A DNA stretch of 64,000 nt from Calliphora vicina (GCF_958450345.1 NC_088784.1:78393747-78457746), one strand, 5' to 3'. Numbered from the stretch's first letter, positions 10,927-24,600 are shown. A program made the numbers and translations. The notes: generated from the sequence alone by a model not told the origin.

Positions 10927-12330
10927 TTTTCTAAATTAGCCAAATTAAGTGAGCTATTTTTGAATTTTTACGCATTTGCATTAAGTTTTTTCCCGGATCA
11001 TATAAAAATGGCATTTAGTCCCGAAAAAAAATTGTTTCTATTGTATAAAAGTAAAAATATGGGTACTTTAGTGAACAAACGTTAAAATATGGCCCTTCTT
11101 ACATGTTCCAACGCATTCAAAGAGAGATAACTGTTAGTAAGTTTATTTATTTTATTCAGAATTGTATCGCATATCTAAAATACCAAAAAAGATCAAGCGA
11201 AATTTAAAGAAAAAAAAATAAATAAACCTAAATATCTCTGGAACTGAAAGAGATAACCTACATATGTAAGCGTATTTTTTGCAGATATTCTCAGGGACTA
11301 TTTATATTTTCAGCTCATTCGGATCATAAATGGTTTTTTAGCGATTTTTTTAAAAAATGGCCCTATTTCGGCTACGAAGCTAAACAACTGTAAATCAACT
11401 CGATCTATCTCCAATAGTTCCCGAGATACCGAATTATTTCCAAAAAAACGTTTCCAAACTACTGTTTAATCCTGATAACATTTTGCACAAATTAGTTCTA
11501 AGTAATCTGAAAATATACTGTAAAGTATGGCTAAAATAGGGAAACATTTGTCCACCGTTCCTAGTCCCCATACAAGGTCCCCCTCAGAAAGTGACTTGTA
11601 CATTCATAATTGTCTTATAATAACACTGTCCAACAAATTGAGACTTTTTGAATGGAACAGAACAGCGATCCTTTAATTCTGAAAGGGCATGTTGAGTAGA
11701 TCATTTTTGTAGAATAAACTTATAGTCCAGCTGGTCTGAATTTTTATTTACAGTGGGTCAAAGTTTGAATTTTTTAATCGAAGGTAGCATTATTCTAACT
11801 GAAAAAAATGTTGTAAGTTAATATCTGAGTGAATTCTTATTGTCAGAGTTATATTGTGGAATTTTATGGGGATCATTTTTGTGGAAGATCTTAACCCTCT
11901 AGCTCCTCTCCTTAGGGGTCAATTTGACCCTTTTTTCGAGAAAATTAAAAAAGTCCTTTCAAAAAGGACATTTAATATTCGAAGACAATTTTTGCCGGAA
12001 AATTTCAGTTAGGGTCACCAAAGATACCAAAGATGTAGATAAAGCACTTTACGCTTAATTAGCAAAATTGTAAGCCACATTTCATCTCACATTTTTTAAA
12101 AAAATCGCCAAAAATCTATTTATAATCCGAATGAGCTGATATTTAAAATATAAATAGCCCATGAGAAGATCTACAAAAATACATATACATATGTAGATTA
12201 TCGCTTTTAGGTCAAGATTTATTTAGGTTTTTAGCTGATTTGTTCTGATTTAAAGTGTAAACTGCTGATATAAAAAGCTCTTTCGTTATTAAAATAATTT
12301 CAAATAGCAGGTGAAATGAAAGTAGCAAAA
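10927..12330. repeat. Repeat region with inverted arms
   Basis: Arms around 11140-11345 and 12080-12250 are inverse complements (TTTTTTAAAAAA next to CCGAATGAGCTGA, then a short ATAAATAG block). A diverged further copy of the arm lies at 35806-35955. The block 10927-11100 recurs inverted at 36730-36870. TTAACCCTCTAG at 11892 resembles a piggyBac-type end but no partner was found. No ORF of note. Confidence 0.55.
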
Positions 12331-13515
12331 GTTATTAAGGCTCTGATGTACTGAAATTCCATGTAATGCAATAAGTTTAGCTAAATCTTACAAATTCATT
12401 CAAAACTTAGTGATGATTTTACCAAACGATAAATTGAATTGAATTTGATGAAGATATAAATTATACCCAACGAAACGCCGGGACAGTTTTTTTTACCGAC
12501 CTAACTTTTTCCCTGTGGGCAGAACCCCCGCCGATTTGACCCGTCACACAGTGTAATGTTGAAATTGTTGAAACTTTTAAAATAATTATTTTTAATATCG
12601 GTTAAAAGGTTCATTCGGTTTTATCGAACTCGGTTAATTGAAAAACCGTGTTTCTTAAAAAGGGCAATTTCCGGTTAACCGACAAAATGTCAGTTTTTTA
12701 TAAACACTAATTGAGAGCTTTAGCAATATATTAATTTTGGTGTGGCCTACTTTGAAACTCAAAGGTGCCGCTCTTGTGGGATCCGTTGTCTTAAAGCACC
12801 TAAAATATCAAAAATCCTAGAATTACCAGGGTTTTCTATATAAAAAAATGCGGGATCATGGAATACAAAACCAAGTACTTGTAGTAAAGAAAAAATCTTC
12901 AGTTCAAGATGAAGATATAAGATGGAATTAGACAAAGGTTCGCCAACATAAAAGTAATGATGCAAAACATCAGTAAAATATGCTAACATTTGTTTGAACT
13001 TACACTTCTCACACAACCCTTCCAACTAGTGTAGTTTAGCGCATGGCTAAATAAGCTTGTATCTCCAATTAGTTCTTTTAATCCTTGTCTTATCTCCAGC
13101 TCTTGCTAGTACAAATGTTGGAATAACAAAAAAATTAACAAATCTTTCCACTTAATTTATTCATTAGTACATCATACAAACGTCAACATTCATTCCATTC
13201 TAATCGATGTTGGTATTTCATTCACCGATATCTTTTGCATTGATAAGCGTAAATCTAATTTATCAATTAGAATAAGGTGTAAATTATAATTGCAAATTTA
13301 TTACACACAAATTCGATAAAATAATAGACAATGACAGACCACAAACTTAATCAGTTCATAGCAAAAGTTGAAAGGCAACAGATCCTGCAAAACAAAAGAA
13401 TTTTATTTAATTAGCAGCAAATAAAAAAAAATTAATTAAATAACAAAAAACTTGAAAATATTTACATAAATTCGATTATAAATGTTAAATAAAAAATCGT
13501 TTGATTTAAATAAAG
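12331..13515. other. Intergenic upstream of LRR2
   Basis: An 88-codon minus-strand ORF at 12759-13025 has no recognisable domain and is probably not a gene. The last 200 bases should hold the LRR2 promoter: GATA-type sites occur at 13241-13247 and in GATAAAATAATAGA (about 13314-13327). Confidence 0.45.
13309..13332 (+). promoter_or_regulatory. Candidate promoter motif shared with LRR4
   Basis: AAATTCGATAAAATAATAG followed by CAAT matches LRR4's upstream AAATTCGTGATAAAATAATG (38388-38407). Position about 190 bases before the LRR2 start codon and the embedded GATA core suggest a shared control element. Function is inference. Confidence 0.35.
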
Positions 13516-16500
13516 ATGAAAAGAAGACAAAAACCACGGAGAGATTGTATCAACCGAAAAAATTTCGGTAGGTGAAGAATTTGTTATACAGAAATAATGA
13601 AAGAAAGAAAGTGATCGATAATTTCTATTGTCTATTTTTATTGGTGTATAGCTGGTGTAAATATATTGTTTTTCCTTTATTATTTGGTTTCATTTTATTA
13701 CTAATTTTAACAAATGTCGATTTTACGGGAGAAGCCTACAATCAACACATTGCACCACCAAATGGCAGAATGTCAACACCGGATAATACCATGAGAGGAA
13801 CATTAAGGTATGTTTATTTATATGTAATGAAGTGCTGTAATAATTGGAAAAAAACTGGCAAAATTGCAATTAAAATGAAATAATTTGTTCGAGCATTGCT
13901 CTAAATTTAATTGTATGACTTCTCTCAAAAAGAATGCATTAAAACATCGTTCCCTTGGGGATGGAACTCCCCTAGTTTTAAAGAACTTTATTTACAGATG
14001 TTAAAAAATACTAATATTGACATTATTATATCTTCTTTTTGATTCTAATGATCAAATTTATTTTGGGCTTTTGATATAAAACAATCTACAGGCTGTCTGT
14101 GTTTCAAACTAACACAATAATCCTCAATTGGATTTAACTTAGAAGCACTGGACAACTGTCGCCTCTTCACGAATGTTTAGAATTTTCTGCTCAATCGACG
14201 TGTCGGTTGTTAAGTTTTCCCAAATTTATTTGCCATAAGGTTGACATATTATAAAGACATAAGGTTGACATATTATATATCAATAGATAGGGGATTTTGT
14301 CTATTTATCAGAAATTTTGTAATTTTTGACACTTAATACAAGAATTTTACATAAAAAATATGCGTTTTTTTGGATAGACCTGGTCCCTCGGTATCAACAA
14401 TTTTCAAATTTATTTTCATTTACGATATTTAATGTTAAGTTATCTTTTCAAAAAGTATAAATTCCTAGTACAGCTTCTTAAAAATTGTTTAGATAATTTA
14501 AAAAGAAAAAAATTAAGTTTTTTCCCAAAAACTAGCGAAAAATAGCATTTTTTTAAAGTCAAATGCATATAACTTAAGAGTGAGTCACGGTTTTTAAACA
14601 AGCCTTTTGGGTTTGACAAACATATATACTTGTGTTAGTAAAAGAAAAATGGAGAAAATAGAGAAAAATTTGGACCCGCAGTTATTATAAAAACTGGAGT
14701 AGGGTGGATAAATATGTTGAAAATTTAATTTTCAAATTCGAATATCTCCTTAGTTATAATAGATAATTGAAAGCTACTATGATGTTTTTTGTAGTGCTCG
14801 ATGAGGAGATGCTCTATATGTAATTTGAAATCGGAATACAACCGAAGAAATAGGATAGTTTTAAAAATTGAATATACCCGATGTGTCCTACTTTGGGGAC
14901 ACCTGGCCACACCCTTGCTGGGCCCATGTGATCAAAATTAAATAGATTAACTTGAAAACTTTTTTTCTTTGCGCATATCAAATTTCATTCAAATCGGAAA
15001 AAGGGTTTAGAAGTTACAGATTTATTTCCCTCTATTATTATACCCTTCACCTTAGTGAGAAGCGTATATATAAGTTTGTCACTCCGTTTGTAATTTCCAC
15101 AATATAATTTTCCGACCCTTTAAAGTATATATATTCTAGATCCCTATAGATAGCGGAGTCGATTAATCCATGTCCGTCAGTCTGTCTGTCTGTCCGTCTG
15201 TCTGTTGAAATCAATTTTCTGAAGACCCCAGATATCTTCGGGATCCAAATCTTCAACAATTCTATCAGACATGCTTTCGAGAAGTTTCCTATTTAAAATC
15301 AGCAAAATCGGTCCACAAATGGCTGAGATATGAGGAAAAAACCAGGACAACCTCGATTTTTGAACTATTTTTGACCTATATCTGGATTACTAAGTCATTA
15401 ATATAGACAATATGGATATCTAATGATAGATATTTCAAAGACCTTTGCAACGACGTATATAAGACCATAGTAAGTTGGACCTACAATGGCTCAAAATCGG
15501 AAAAACTATTTTTTATGCCGAATATTTTCTCACCAAAAAATTTTTTTTTTTAATTTTATAAAAAAAATGTTAAAAAAGATTTTAAATTAAAAACAAAGAT
15601 ATTTTGTTTAACTAGAAATATTTAAAATTTGTATTTTGAAGTATAAATTGGTGAAGGGTATAAAGATTCGGCACAGCCGAATATAGCTCTCTTACTTGTT
15701 TTTCTTTCCCACTGTCCGTTGGAATTTCTTTAATAAAATTTTAATTTTTGATCGCAGGGGTCTTAAAATTAGCATGACCATATAGTTTGATAAAAATAAC
15801 CACAATAGTTACGTCCTTTTGATTTCAGATATATACAAATTAATGTACAGTGAGCCTCAAAAGTGAGTATACACCAAAAATTATATGAATTTTTTTAAGA
15901 TAATGAAAATCCTAAAATTTATCTGTCGATTGAAATTTAAAAATGTCGGTTTGTTCGAAAATGCGTTGAATAATAGATTCTGTTGTGAAAAAAAAAAGAT
16001 TTAAGACGGACTATATTGGTTTTTATGATTTAAAAAAATTCAAAAAATTCGCTGGTGTTTACTCACTTTTGAGACTTGTATGTCAGTTTATTTGTTTGTC
16101 TTTGACTTATAGGAGACTAAACCACTTGACCGATCCTCTTGAAATTTTTACTGTATTTGAAAGTGACGATTTTGAAATTTTATGTGGGCTTGGAACTTCC
16201 CATAAAAAATAAATAGTTATTGTGGAATATCTGGTGAATTATAATAGTGAAAGCCGCAAAACTTCTTGTTTGAAAATGGGCGGAATAGAAAAAAATTAAT
16301 TTGTTATTTTCTAATATCTGCAGGACAATAATTGTGATAGACTTCAAAATTTATACGAATTAATTTCTAACAGTGCATAAAGTTTAACCAAAAATGGGAC
16401 TGATCGGAACAGGGGTTGTGGATCCTCCCATACAAAGTAAATTGTTATTTTTGTTACAAAGTAAATTGTTATTGTCTTAAAATCTTGACGAATATCTCGG

Positions 16501-19500
16501 TAATTATTGTACATATTTTGGCTGAAAATGGGAGGCATTGTATTAGTGGTCACCCCCAAACAATGGAAATAATTAATTGCGAATATCGGAATAACTATTT
16601 ATTAATCGTAAAAGTATTTAAATTTGTTGGCTGAAAATGGGAGTGGTTGTAGTATTGCCACGGACACTATCACACTAAGTAAACTATATATAAGTCTTCA
16701 AACTTTATATGAATCAATTTCGTATGTTATTTCTAAATATCTTGAGAAATACTGAGAGAAACATTTGGCGAACGACTAATTTCAAGAAATGGATCTGTTA
16801 ACTGGCAACTTTGTTCATCTGGGAATATGTTAAGTCCTAGGTCTATGCAGATAAACCAGAAACTATCGAGCACTATTTTTATGGAAAAACTAAAATTTTG
16901 TTCGCAAATTGTATGGGTTAACGTAGTTCGAATTGTAGTAGTATAAGTATCATTTTAAATCAAATGATATTTTGACACTGATAGGTTTTTTTTTCGAAAT
17001 ATTGACCATTCATCCGAGGATCAAAATGACACTCTCTACTCGTGAGCAACGTTGATAAATATTGGAGACTTATTCCAAAGAGTCGTGTTATCAGCCGTCT
17101 TAGAGATGACAATTAGCCCCTTAGACTTCCTCTTGAGTCGTGGCAACCACATGAATCATATCCTGTTCCACAAATAGTCAGGGTATTTTTTATTTCCAAT
17201 AAAGCCAATAATATACAATACCAAAAGAAATTATGGTTATTTAATTTTTAAAAAGATTTTTGTATTTGGTCCACCATTGGTTTGTGAATCGGCACAAACA
17301 ACATAATGGACATGTACATAATTAATAGTATTAATTCTTGTTTCGTTAAAAATATTTTACGTAATTTTGCACGCCATCCTTTGTTTCATTGTAATTTGTT
17401 TTATCAAACAAAACCACGCAATAAACAAAACAAAATCTCTTCTCTATCTGGTTGAAAAATAAACCACAAACTAAATTTTTTATATCTCTTTTCGAATGAA
17501 TACCTCAGACTATCTATGATTAACTCATAAATAATTCCACCATATCTTCTTCCTTCCTACAGCAAAATAAAATCATCAATATCACGTGCATTAAACTGCA
17601 TACAATCAACTGATAGCTGCTCTCTAACTTGTGTCGGCGGTACAATCAACAACATTTACAAACAATTGGAGCCTCTGTATAAATCATGTAATAGAGATTT
17701 GGATTTAACATTGATTGATTGTTCACTGCCCTCTGGTAGACTGAAGAATGATTTCTTTCAGGGCAACTATTATTTGAAAACGGTCAATATAACCAACTGT
17801 AATTTGGCAGCCATACAAAATAAAGCATTTGCCCAGGAATCGGTTAAAAATCTCAAGAATTTAACACTAATCAATGCACAATTTGTAACTCTGGATAAAA
17901 CAGCTTTTGAGGGCTTACAGCAGTTGGAGTATTTTGAAATGATTAACAAAATATCTTGGTCTACATTTAAGGGTAATGGATTTCTTACATATTTTTCAGA
18001 AACCTTAACTTCCTTGGTTATACAACAGGAAGCTTTAGCCACGAATATATACGATCCCCTTAACTGGCTGCAAGGAGCCAGCATGAATCGCCTGACTTCA
18101 GTTAATTTGGCTAATAATAATTTTCAAAATATTTTAAAGGCCCAAACATTTGCTACTTTAATATCTGTGGAGTATTTGCAATTATCATCATGCTCTTTAA
18201 CTTATCTAGAGGCAAATGTATTTGACGTCATTTTGAAGACCCTTAAACATTTGGATTTGAGTGATAATCATTTGACTACTTTGCCGGCAGAAATGTTATG
18301 GCAAATGAGAGGCTTAGAGTTAGGTGTATCCTTTAATTATTGGCAGTGTACATGCGAGGATAATAAGGATATGTTACAAATTATTAAGTGGAAATTGCTG
18401 GATATTGTATTTCTGGATGAAATAAATATTAAATGTTATACGCCAGGGGAATGGAAAGATATGAGTGTTGATGACTTAGTTTTGGAGTGTTTAGTAAGCA
18501 CAACTGTGGCAATAAGTGACACTACCACTGGAGAAATTACGGAAAATGAAAAAGGTAAATGTTGATTGGTGTTTTGTAATTGCAAACATTACATATGATT
18601 AGATTCATTTAACTTATATTTTAACTCTATTTACAGATGAAACATCGACAGTACCAACCCCAACAATAATTATTCCAAGCAATTCTACAGCAACAACAAA
18701 ATTTACTCAAAGACCAACAACAATAGAGACATCAAGTAAAATAAGCAGCACTAGTGATTCCATCAGCAGTAGCAGTGAGTCCAGCAGCAGTAGTCAGACA
18801 TCAGAAGAAACCGAAACTGAAACTAATGAATCTTCAAGTGAAAGTATTGCAAGCACAACATCAACAACTACTGTCAGGACAACCAGATTTACCACCACCA
18901 CTACTGCAGCTACACCCATTGCTACAACTAGCATTCCTAGTACTAGCACTCCTAGTACTAGCACTCCTAGTACTAGCACTGCTACTACTAGCATTGTTTT
19001 CACTACTACTACCACTCCCGCTCCCGATGTCCATATCTTGTGTTACGACAAAGACAACAAACCCTATATCCATCCGGTACTTAAAGCAAAATCTACTTTT
19101 ACCATCATGCCCATTTCGGCAACATCAGTTAAAATTGTCACTAATAATTTGCTCTCCAACATGGGCGTTCTTTGTTTCTCCAATGCCACAAACTTCACCG
19201 TGATATCAGAGATGCAACATCAAAAACATGAAGATTTTGCCATAATTAACAATTTAAATTCATCGCAAATTTATACGTTTTGTTTGTTACAACAAATCAC
19301 AGAAAACCCTACCATAACTTACAATTGGAATATTTCACCATTCGATTGTCTAAGTTATAGTCGACCGGAAATTTTGCCACTACCTTGGCTAGAAACGGAA
19401 GATGAGGTATGGATTATATCTGTGGTGGTGTTGGCTGCTTGTCTAATGTTATTTTTGGGCATTATATTGGTGGTGGTTATTACACGTTGGAGGAAACATA

Positions 19501-19772
19501 AAAATAAATATAAAAGAACGCTTAATAGAGATTTGGAAATGGAACCTAATTATTTGGAACCAACTAATGGGTAAGTGTGGCTGGTAGTTTATTTGATAGT
19601 AGATTTCAAAGAATATGAATTTTTGTTTATTTTCAGTTTGTGCAATAGAAATTGTAATGTCATGGTACATCCTGATAAATTGTATATATCACAATGTCAG
19701 CCACCGGATGTTTTGGAGCAACATTTTAATTGTAATTCAAATAATAATTTGTATGAAGAATTGATAATGTAA
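13516..19772 (+). CDS. LRR2: LRR receptor with two membrane segments
   Basis: Exons 13516-13571, 13652-13807, 17563-18554, 18637-19570 and 19637-19772 join in phase (2, 2, 1, 2) into 757 residues. The start ATG gives MKRRQKPRRDCINRKNFG. An 80-bp intron (GTGAAG to GTATAG) removes an in-frame stop and leads into WCKYIVFPLLFGFILLLILTN, the N-terminal membrane anchor aligning with LRR3. Then come Cys-rich N-cap (CSLTC), LRRs (LEYFEMINKIS, LTSVNLANNNFQN, LKHLDLSDNHLTTLP), C-cap (YWQCTCEDN), a Ser/Thr stalk (exon 4, mucin-like), the YTFCLL...SPFDC domain, a second membrane helix (VWIISVVVLAACLMLFLGII) and a short tail ending LYEELIM. Basic N-terminus and two helices imply both ends cytosolic. Sister of LRR3. 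A cell-surface recognition role is inferred. Confidence 0.88.
14640..15035. repeat. Dispersed repeat, copy 1 of 2
   Basis: This stretch, with GGGTGTGGCC-type and TTTGCGCATATCAAATTTCA blocks, recurs inverted within 22640-22830 inside the nested element of the Tc1 transposon. Probably a degenerate mobile element; borders not defined. Confidence 0.5.
15040..15702 (+). mobile_element. R2-family repeat
   Basis: Full-length layout: TATACCCTTCACC start, CTGTCTGTCTGTCCGTC run, GGACCTACAATGG block, A-rich stretch, hairpin ATTCGGCACAGCCGAAT, end CTCTTACTTGTTTT. Lies in LRR2 intron 2. Confidence 0.8.
15848..16078. mobile_element. 231-bp MITE with TA target duplication (copy 2)
   Basis: Same family as 399-630: left end CAGTGAGCCTCAAAAGTGAG, right end the diverged complement, TA at 15846-15847 and 16079-16080. 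Nearly equal length supports one mobile family. The 75-codon ORF running through it is accidental. Confidence 0.85.
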
Positions 19773-19785
19773 CAAAGAGTTTTGT

Positions 19786-19791
19786 AATAAA
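19786..19791 (+). terminator. LRR2 polyadenylation signal
   Basis: AATAAA 14 bases downstream of the LRR2 stop; another candidate AATAAA occurs near 19830. Confidence 0.6.
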
Positions 19792-19909
19792 TGTAATAAT
19801 ATAGAGACAATAACTAAAGTATAAGTTAAAATAAACATTTTGAAGTTAAGGAATCCTAAATTATAATAAAAAACTCAAAAAAAATTTAAATTTCATTCTG
19901 TTATTCAAA

Positions 19910-21035
19910 TTCATTTTGCATCTGACATTTAATAACCCAGATAATTGCCAAAAGGATCTCCGAGAGGGTAACACAAACTATAAGGCAGGAACAAGCTAGA
20001 TTAAGACCCCATAAGACCACCATGGACCGCATACGTGTTATAGCGGAACAATCCGTATAGTGGAGCTCACCACAGTATTTATGCTTCATAGACTTCGAGA
20101 AGGCCACGATGTGATTTAGCATTCATTGGCATATTGGAGAATACCTCTCAAGAATAAAATATGGAAAATTACTGACTGAAACGGTGAGAGTTGGGACTTC
20201 TATTTAATATAGTTCTGAATACAATCCTTGGAAGAGCCTTCGATAACGGCAGGGGGATAGTGCGAGATTTCAGGGTCGCCTAAATGATCTTGATCTATGC
20301 AGGCGATATTTGTCTACTGGCTCACGGCTACTCAGATCTCGCGACGAACTTACGAAGCGTAACGCTTGCAGCGGAATCAGCAGGTTTGAAAATAAATGTC
20401 ATGAACACAAACATTTTACGCATAAATACGACCTTCCGAGATTTATTTGCAATTGGTGCAAGCTAAATAGAAGATATAACTAATTATGCTATTTTGTGAG
20501 TTTTATATCTACGTACGGTTGATCGGGTGAGGACATCGATAATCGTTTGTATAAGGCACGTCAAACATTTGGCCGCCTAAAATTATTTGGAAATCACCAT
20601 CTTTATCTCTCCGTACGAAAATTGAAATCTTCAATACCAATGTAAAATCGACCCTTCTGTACGGCTTCGAAACTTAGAATGCTGCCACTTGTGATATACG
20701 AAAAATGCCAGTATTCGTGAACAGCTGTCTTCGCAAAATTATTATGGCCGAGAACCATACGCTCTTGGAAAGAACAAGCCAAAACCTTATCGATTGAAAT
20801 AAGGAGATCAAAATGGCGTTGGATCGGCCACACACTTAGAAGGCGGACTAACGACATCACTAGAAATGTCATAGAGTTTTGAACCCGCAAGGGAACAAAA
20901 GAAAGGGAACGCCCAGTCCATACATGTAGAAGACAGATTGAGGCCGAAGTAAATATCTGTGCCAAGATTTGGGGAGATGTGTTGGAGTTAGTACAAAATA
21001 GAGAGATGTTCAATAATTTTATTGAGGTCCTATAA
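19910..21035 (+). mobile_element. RTE-like LINE fragment (reverse transcriptase), decayed
   Basis: Translation in shifting plus-strand frames gives RT blocks in order: EQARLRPHKTTMD, LCFIDFEKA (expected FDFEKAFD), ILIYAGDICLLAH (the YADD box, with Gly for the first Asp), GLKINV, and the C-terminal WRWIGHTLRR followed by RERPVHTWRR. Stops and frameshifts make it inactive. It starts 140 bases after LRR2, so it inserted in the 3' flank. Confidence 0.75.
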
Positions 21036-21042
21036 AATACAT

Positions 21043-21608
21043 TGCTACGTTTTTACCTTTCCAAAAACGGTGGTTTATTTCCTTTAAATGAACCGGATAC
21101 TTTTGATTGTAAATAAAAGCAGTTTAGTAGTTTAAAAATCAAAACAACTCTTAATTTATTAAAATTTATACAAGTTAAATAGTCACTATTTTAATAAACA
21201 CACACTTATATTACACACTTTAAAAACACTCTTTATAATGTACAAGAATGTACTGGACACTTAAAGGCAGTTAATTTGTCTTCTTAACGATGCTTCAAAT
21301 TAGACTGACTGATTGCTGTTCTCACGACCAATTTATATACACTGCATTTTCATTTGATGCTTCTTGAAAGCTCTAATTCTGCAATGATCTTAAAACTAGT
21401 ATATTTGAATTCTAGAACTTTCGATGTTAATGTCAGCAGCTTAAACATTTAGTGTTGCCATACTTACAAACAATGCTAATAACTGCAGGCTATCAACATT
21501 GTTGACAAGTAGAAGCTTCTATTGATGAACATGTTTATAAACATGATGAGTGTTGCAGGCAGTCGTTACAGACCATTAAATTCAAATCGATAATGCAAAT
21601 TCGTAACA
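21043..21608. mobile_element. Probable solo LTR, copy 1
   Basis: Begins TGCTACG and ends CGTAACA, consistent with TG...CA LTR ends. A related sequence starts at 37192 (TGTTACGTTTTAACC), sharing CCGGATACTTTTGATTG. No clear target duplication and no internal retrotransposon ORF nearby; identification rests on end structure and two copies. Confidence 0.5.
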
Positions 21609-21611
21609 ATA

Positions 21612-24600
21612 CACTGGTGCATATTCATATAAACTCACACTACTTTTTTTAAAAAGATTATAAAAATTAAACATGAACATTAGCTATATAACTAATTTTG
21701 GCGAAATTTTTGGCATACCACTATCTTTTGAAGTATGTCCGCAGTTATTACTAAAATAAAATATATTGTTTTTCAAAATTATTGAAAAAATTTAATGAAA
21801 AGCTTTATTGCGTTTGGTGCGTGAACTTTTTTAACAACCGCAAAAAAATAATACCGTGGTTTTTCATATTTTTTAATGCTCTATTCGACTATGCTATGCC
21901 AATTTGCATATTTGCAAAAAATGTCAAAAGTTATATCCCTAATGAACATATTTAGAGGGCTACAAATTTGTTTATTAAATTAGTTAAGACTTCACTTTAA
22001 ATATTGTTTACAAAAAAAAATTCATTTGTACTTTATTTTTTTTACTTAATTTTCGAGATTAACAGTCATTTTTAATTTATGGGCCACTGTAGCATTATTA
22101 ATAATGTGTGGATGATCCTTTGTTATGGATTGTTTCAAAAATACGGTCTGGCACTGATTCCACTAATTATTTCTGATTGGAATCAATTTCCTCTCAGACT
22201 TGTTTAATTCTTAGTTTCAGCTCTGTCACAGTCATTATGCTTTCATTCTGGGCATTATTTGCATAAACTTTACGGGCCATGTATCGCCACAAGTTCTCCA
22301 TTGGGTTTAAGTCTGGACTACAAGCCGGCCAGTCCACTATAGTTCAAAGTATCACTTTTTCCGTGCGAAATTAATAACTTTTAAAGTATTCTACTGTTTG
22401 ATACCATAATTGGACCATAGGTAGAAATACTTATATTTTCAACAAATTTAAGAAAAAATTAACCCTTTGTCGACCATTAACCCATCAGGAGTAAAATAAA
22501 GTAAATTCATTGCTTTTGATTAGAAAAAATTTATTTCATATTACTTTTCAGTCAAATTAGTTAAATCAGTAATTCATTTTGTAAACACATTTGATTCAAA
22601 ATATTAGTTAAAGTATCAGATAAAACTTCGCACAGTGGTATAGTAAAAAAAGAGAGAAATAAATCTGTAATTTCTAAATCCTTAGTTAGATTTGAATGAA
22701 ATTTGACATGCGCAAAGAAGAAGTGTTGTCGAGTTTAAGTTTTGAATTTTGACCGCATGGGCCGACCAAGGGTGCGGCCAGGGCCCTCATAGTAGGACAA
22801 CTTGGGTATGTTAAATTTTTAAAACGATGCTATTTCTTCGTCTGTGTTTTCTATCATCTGCTTCGAATGTATTAATACCTTGTGTACTGTGGATGTCATT
22901 GGTAACCAAAGATATAAATCAGAAAGCATATATCACCATTAATCCATATAGTGTTTTCATTTCGAAAATTATCTTCCTTTCATCCGTATTTTTGACATTT
23001 TACATTTAAATAATTGTAGACAAAATGGCGGACTTTTTCATCCAACAATTTCTTACAGTCCTTAGGAATAACAGGAGCACTAACTTTCTTCACAATATAT
23101 TTAATAATAGCATCATACTTTGTTTCTTTTGGGCGTTCTTTGAGCCAAATTTCAAAAAGTTAATTTTTTTATAGCACAGTAACCTAGAAAAAATTAAATT
23201 ACTCAGAAAGCGCAAAAATGCGCAGTATGAAATAAAGTGAAATGAATTCACAACATTTCAATATATTATTTTATTTCAAGTTTAACAAACGTTAACATTT
23301 TTTTAAAAGCTTCTATAAAGTTAAAGTTTTGTAATCAAAAGAAATTACTTTAAGGTTATGTTTAAAAATTTTAATTTTTAATATAAAGGGAAATAGTTTC
23401 CAAATATTTGGGAAAGAAAAATTAAGTACTTATACGGCTCGTTGTTTTCCATTTTAAAATTTTTTTAAATTACTTACACACTTTCCGCAATTAACGGTTA
23501 AAAGTTACAATATAATATTGATACTATTCACAAGTTTTTAAAAATGAATCTAAACTTTGACTTTGAAGGCGTGCTGTGAAGCAGTATTTTGTATTTTACA
23601 AAAACCAATTGCGAATTTGATTGCATTGGAGTTTTAATAACATGTTGACAACAAAAAATAATGACTAATAACAACTTCGAAATTTGAATTTCGCACGGAA
23701 AAAGTGATACTTTGAACTATAGTGCAGTCCAACAGAGGAATGCTTTGTTCATTAAACCAAGATTTCGATTGCTTAGAAACATGGACTGCAGCATTATCTT
23801 GTTGGAATATGCAATCTTCGTCCATTTTTTCAGTTCATTATAAATCGCACTATTCATTTTTGTCGAAACAAAAATTATTTTCATCTTGCCAACTGCAGAA
23901 AACGCTGCCTAAACCATAACACTGCCACCACCGAAATTACGTTTTGACATCCGAACATCATTTGATCTCAAATCGTGCCAATAGCATGAGTATGAGTCAG
24001 GACCGTCTAAATTAAATTTTTTTTCGTCAGGGAAAATTACTTTTTTCCACTCATCTGTCCATTTCATATATTTACTTATCGAATTTTAGACGATTTTCTT
24101 TATGGTGCTTTTTTAGCATTGGTTTACATTTCGGCTTTTTCCATTTTATGTTTTCATCGTTTCGTAAAATGTGTGCAATGTGTTTGGAAGTCACTGGAAG
24201 ATTCAATTTATTCTTTATTTGTGTGGAATTTAATTTCTTGCGGTTTGCTTCTTGTTTTATTAGATTAAGTTGTCTTCTTGTTAGTATTGTATTTCCCTTT
24301 GTAGGTTTGCGAACTCCATAATTTTGACCTTTCTTCAATAAATTTCGCACCACACTTTCCGAACGATCGATTTTACGTCCAATTTCCCTATTGGAACATT
24401 CTTGGTCGTGAAAAAAATTTAATTTGAATCTTTTCTTGATCGGACAAAAAAGTTCCCTTGGACATCTTTAAAAGTGATGAAATTTATTGATTCAAATAGT
24501 AAAAGTTGCAGTAAATTGAGATGTTACTATTAGAAACGTACCTTCGGTTGAAAAAAAAAACTAAAATTTACAATGTTTTATTTTTTGGTAACTTTTTTAA

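Larger units (their letters stand above)
13808..17562 (+). other. LRR2 intron 2 (3.8 kb), repeat-rich
   Basis: Donor AG|GTATGT and acceptor CTTCCTACAG. It contains a repeat at 14640-15035, R2 at 15040-15702 and a MITE at 15848-16078. 13808-14640 and 16220-17560 show only AT-rich DNA with degenerate blocks (GCTGAAAATGGGAG twice near 16520 and 16632); no further exon was found. Confidence 0.75.

Noticed and set aside
11886..11935. TTAACCCTCTAG as a piggyBac end
   Set aside because: No inverted partner with TTAA found nearby.
12759..13025. 88-codon minus ORF before LRR2
   Set aside because: No domain, no flanking signals, unlike the neighbouring genes in composition; left as intergenic.
13572..13651. 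GTG start for LRR2 at 13572
   Set aside because: A non-ATG start is unnecessary: the ATG at 13516 plus an 80-bp intron gives the same phase-2 junction as the paralogs.
18794..19073. Minus-strand and shifted-frame ORFs across the LRR2 Ser/Thr stalk
   Set aside because: Low-complexity shadows of the coding repeat. The plus frame used here joins in phase on both sides.
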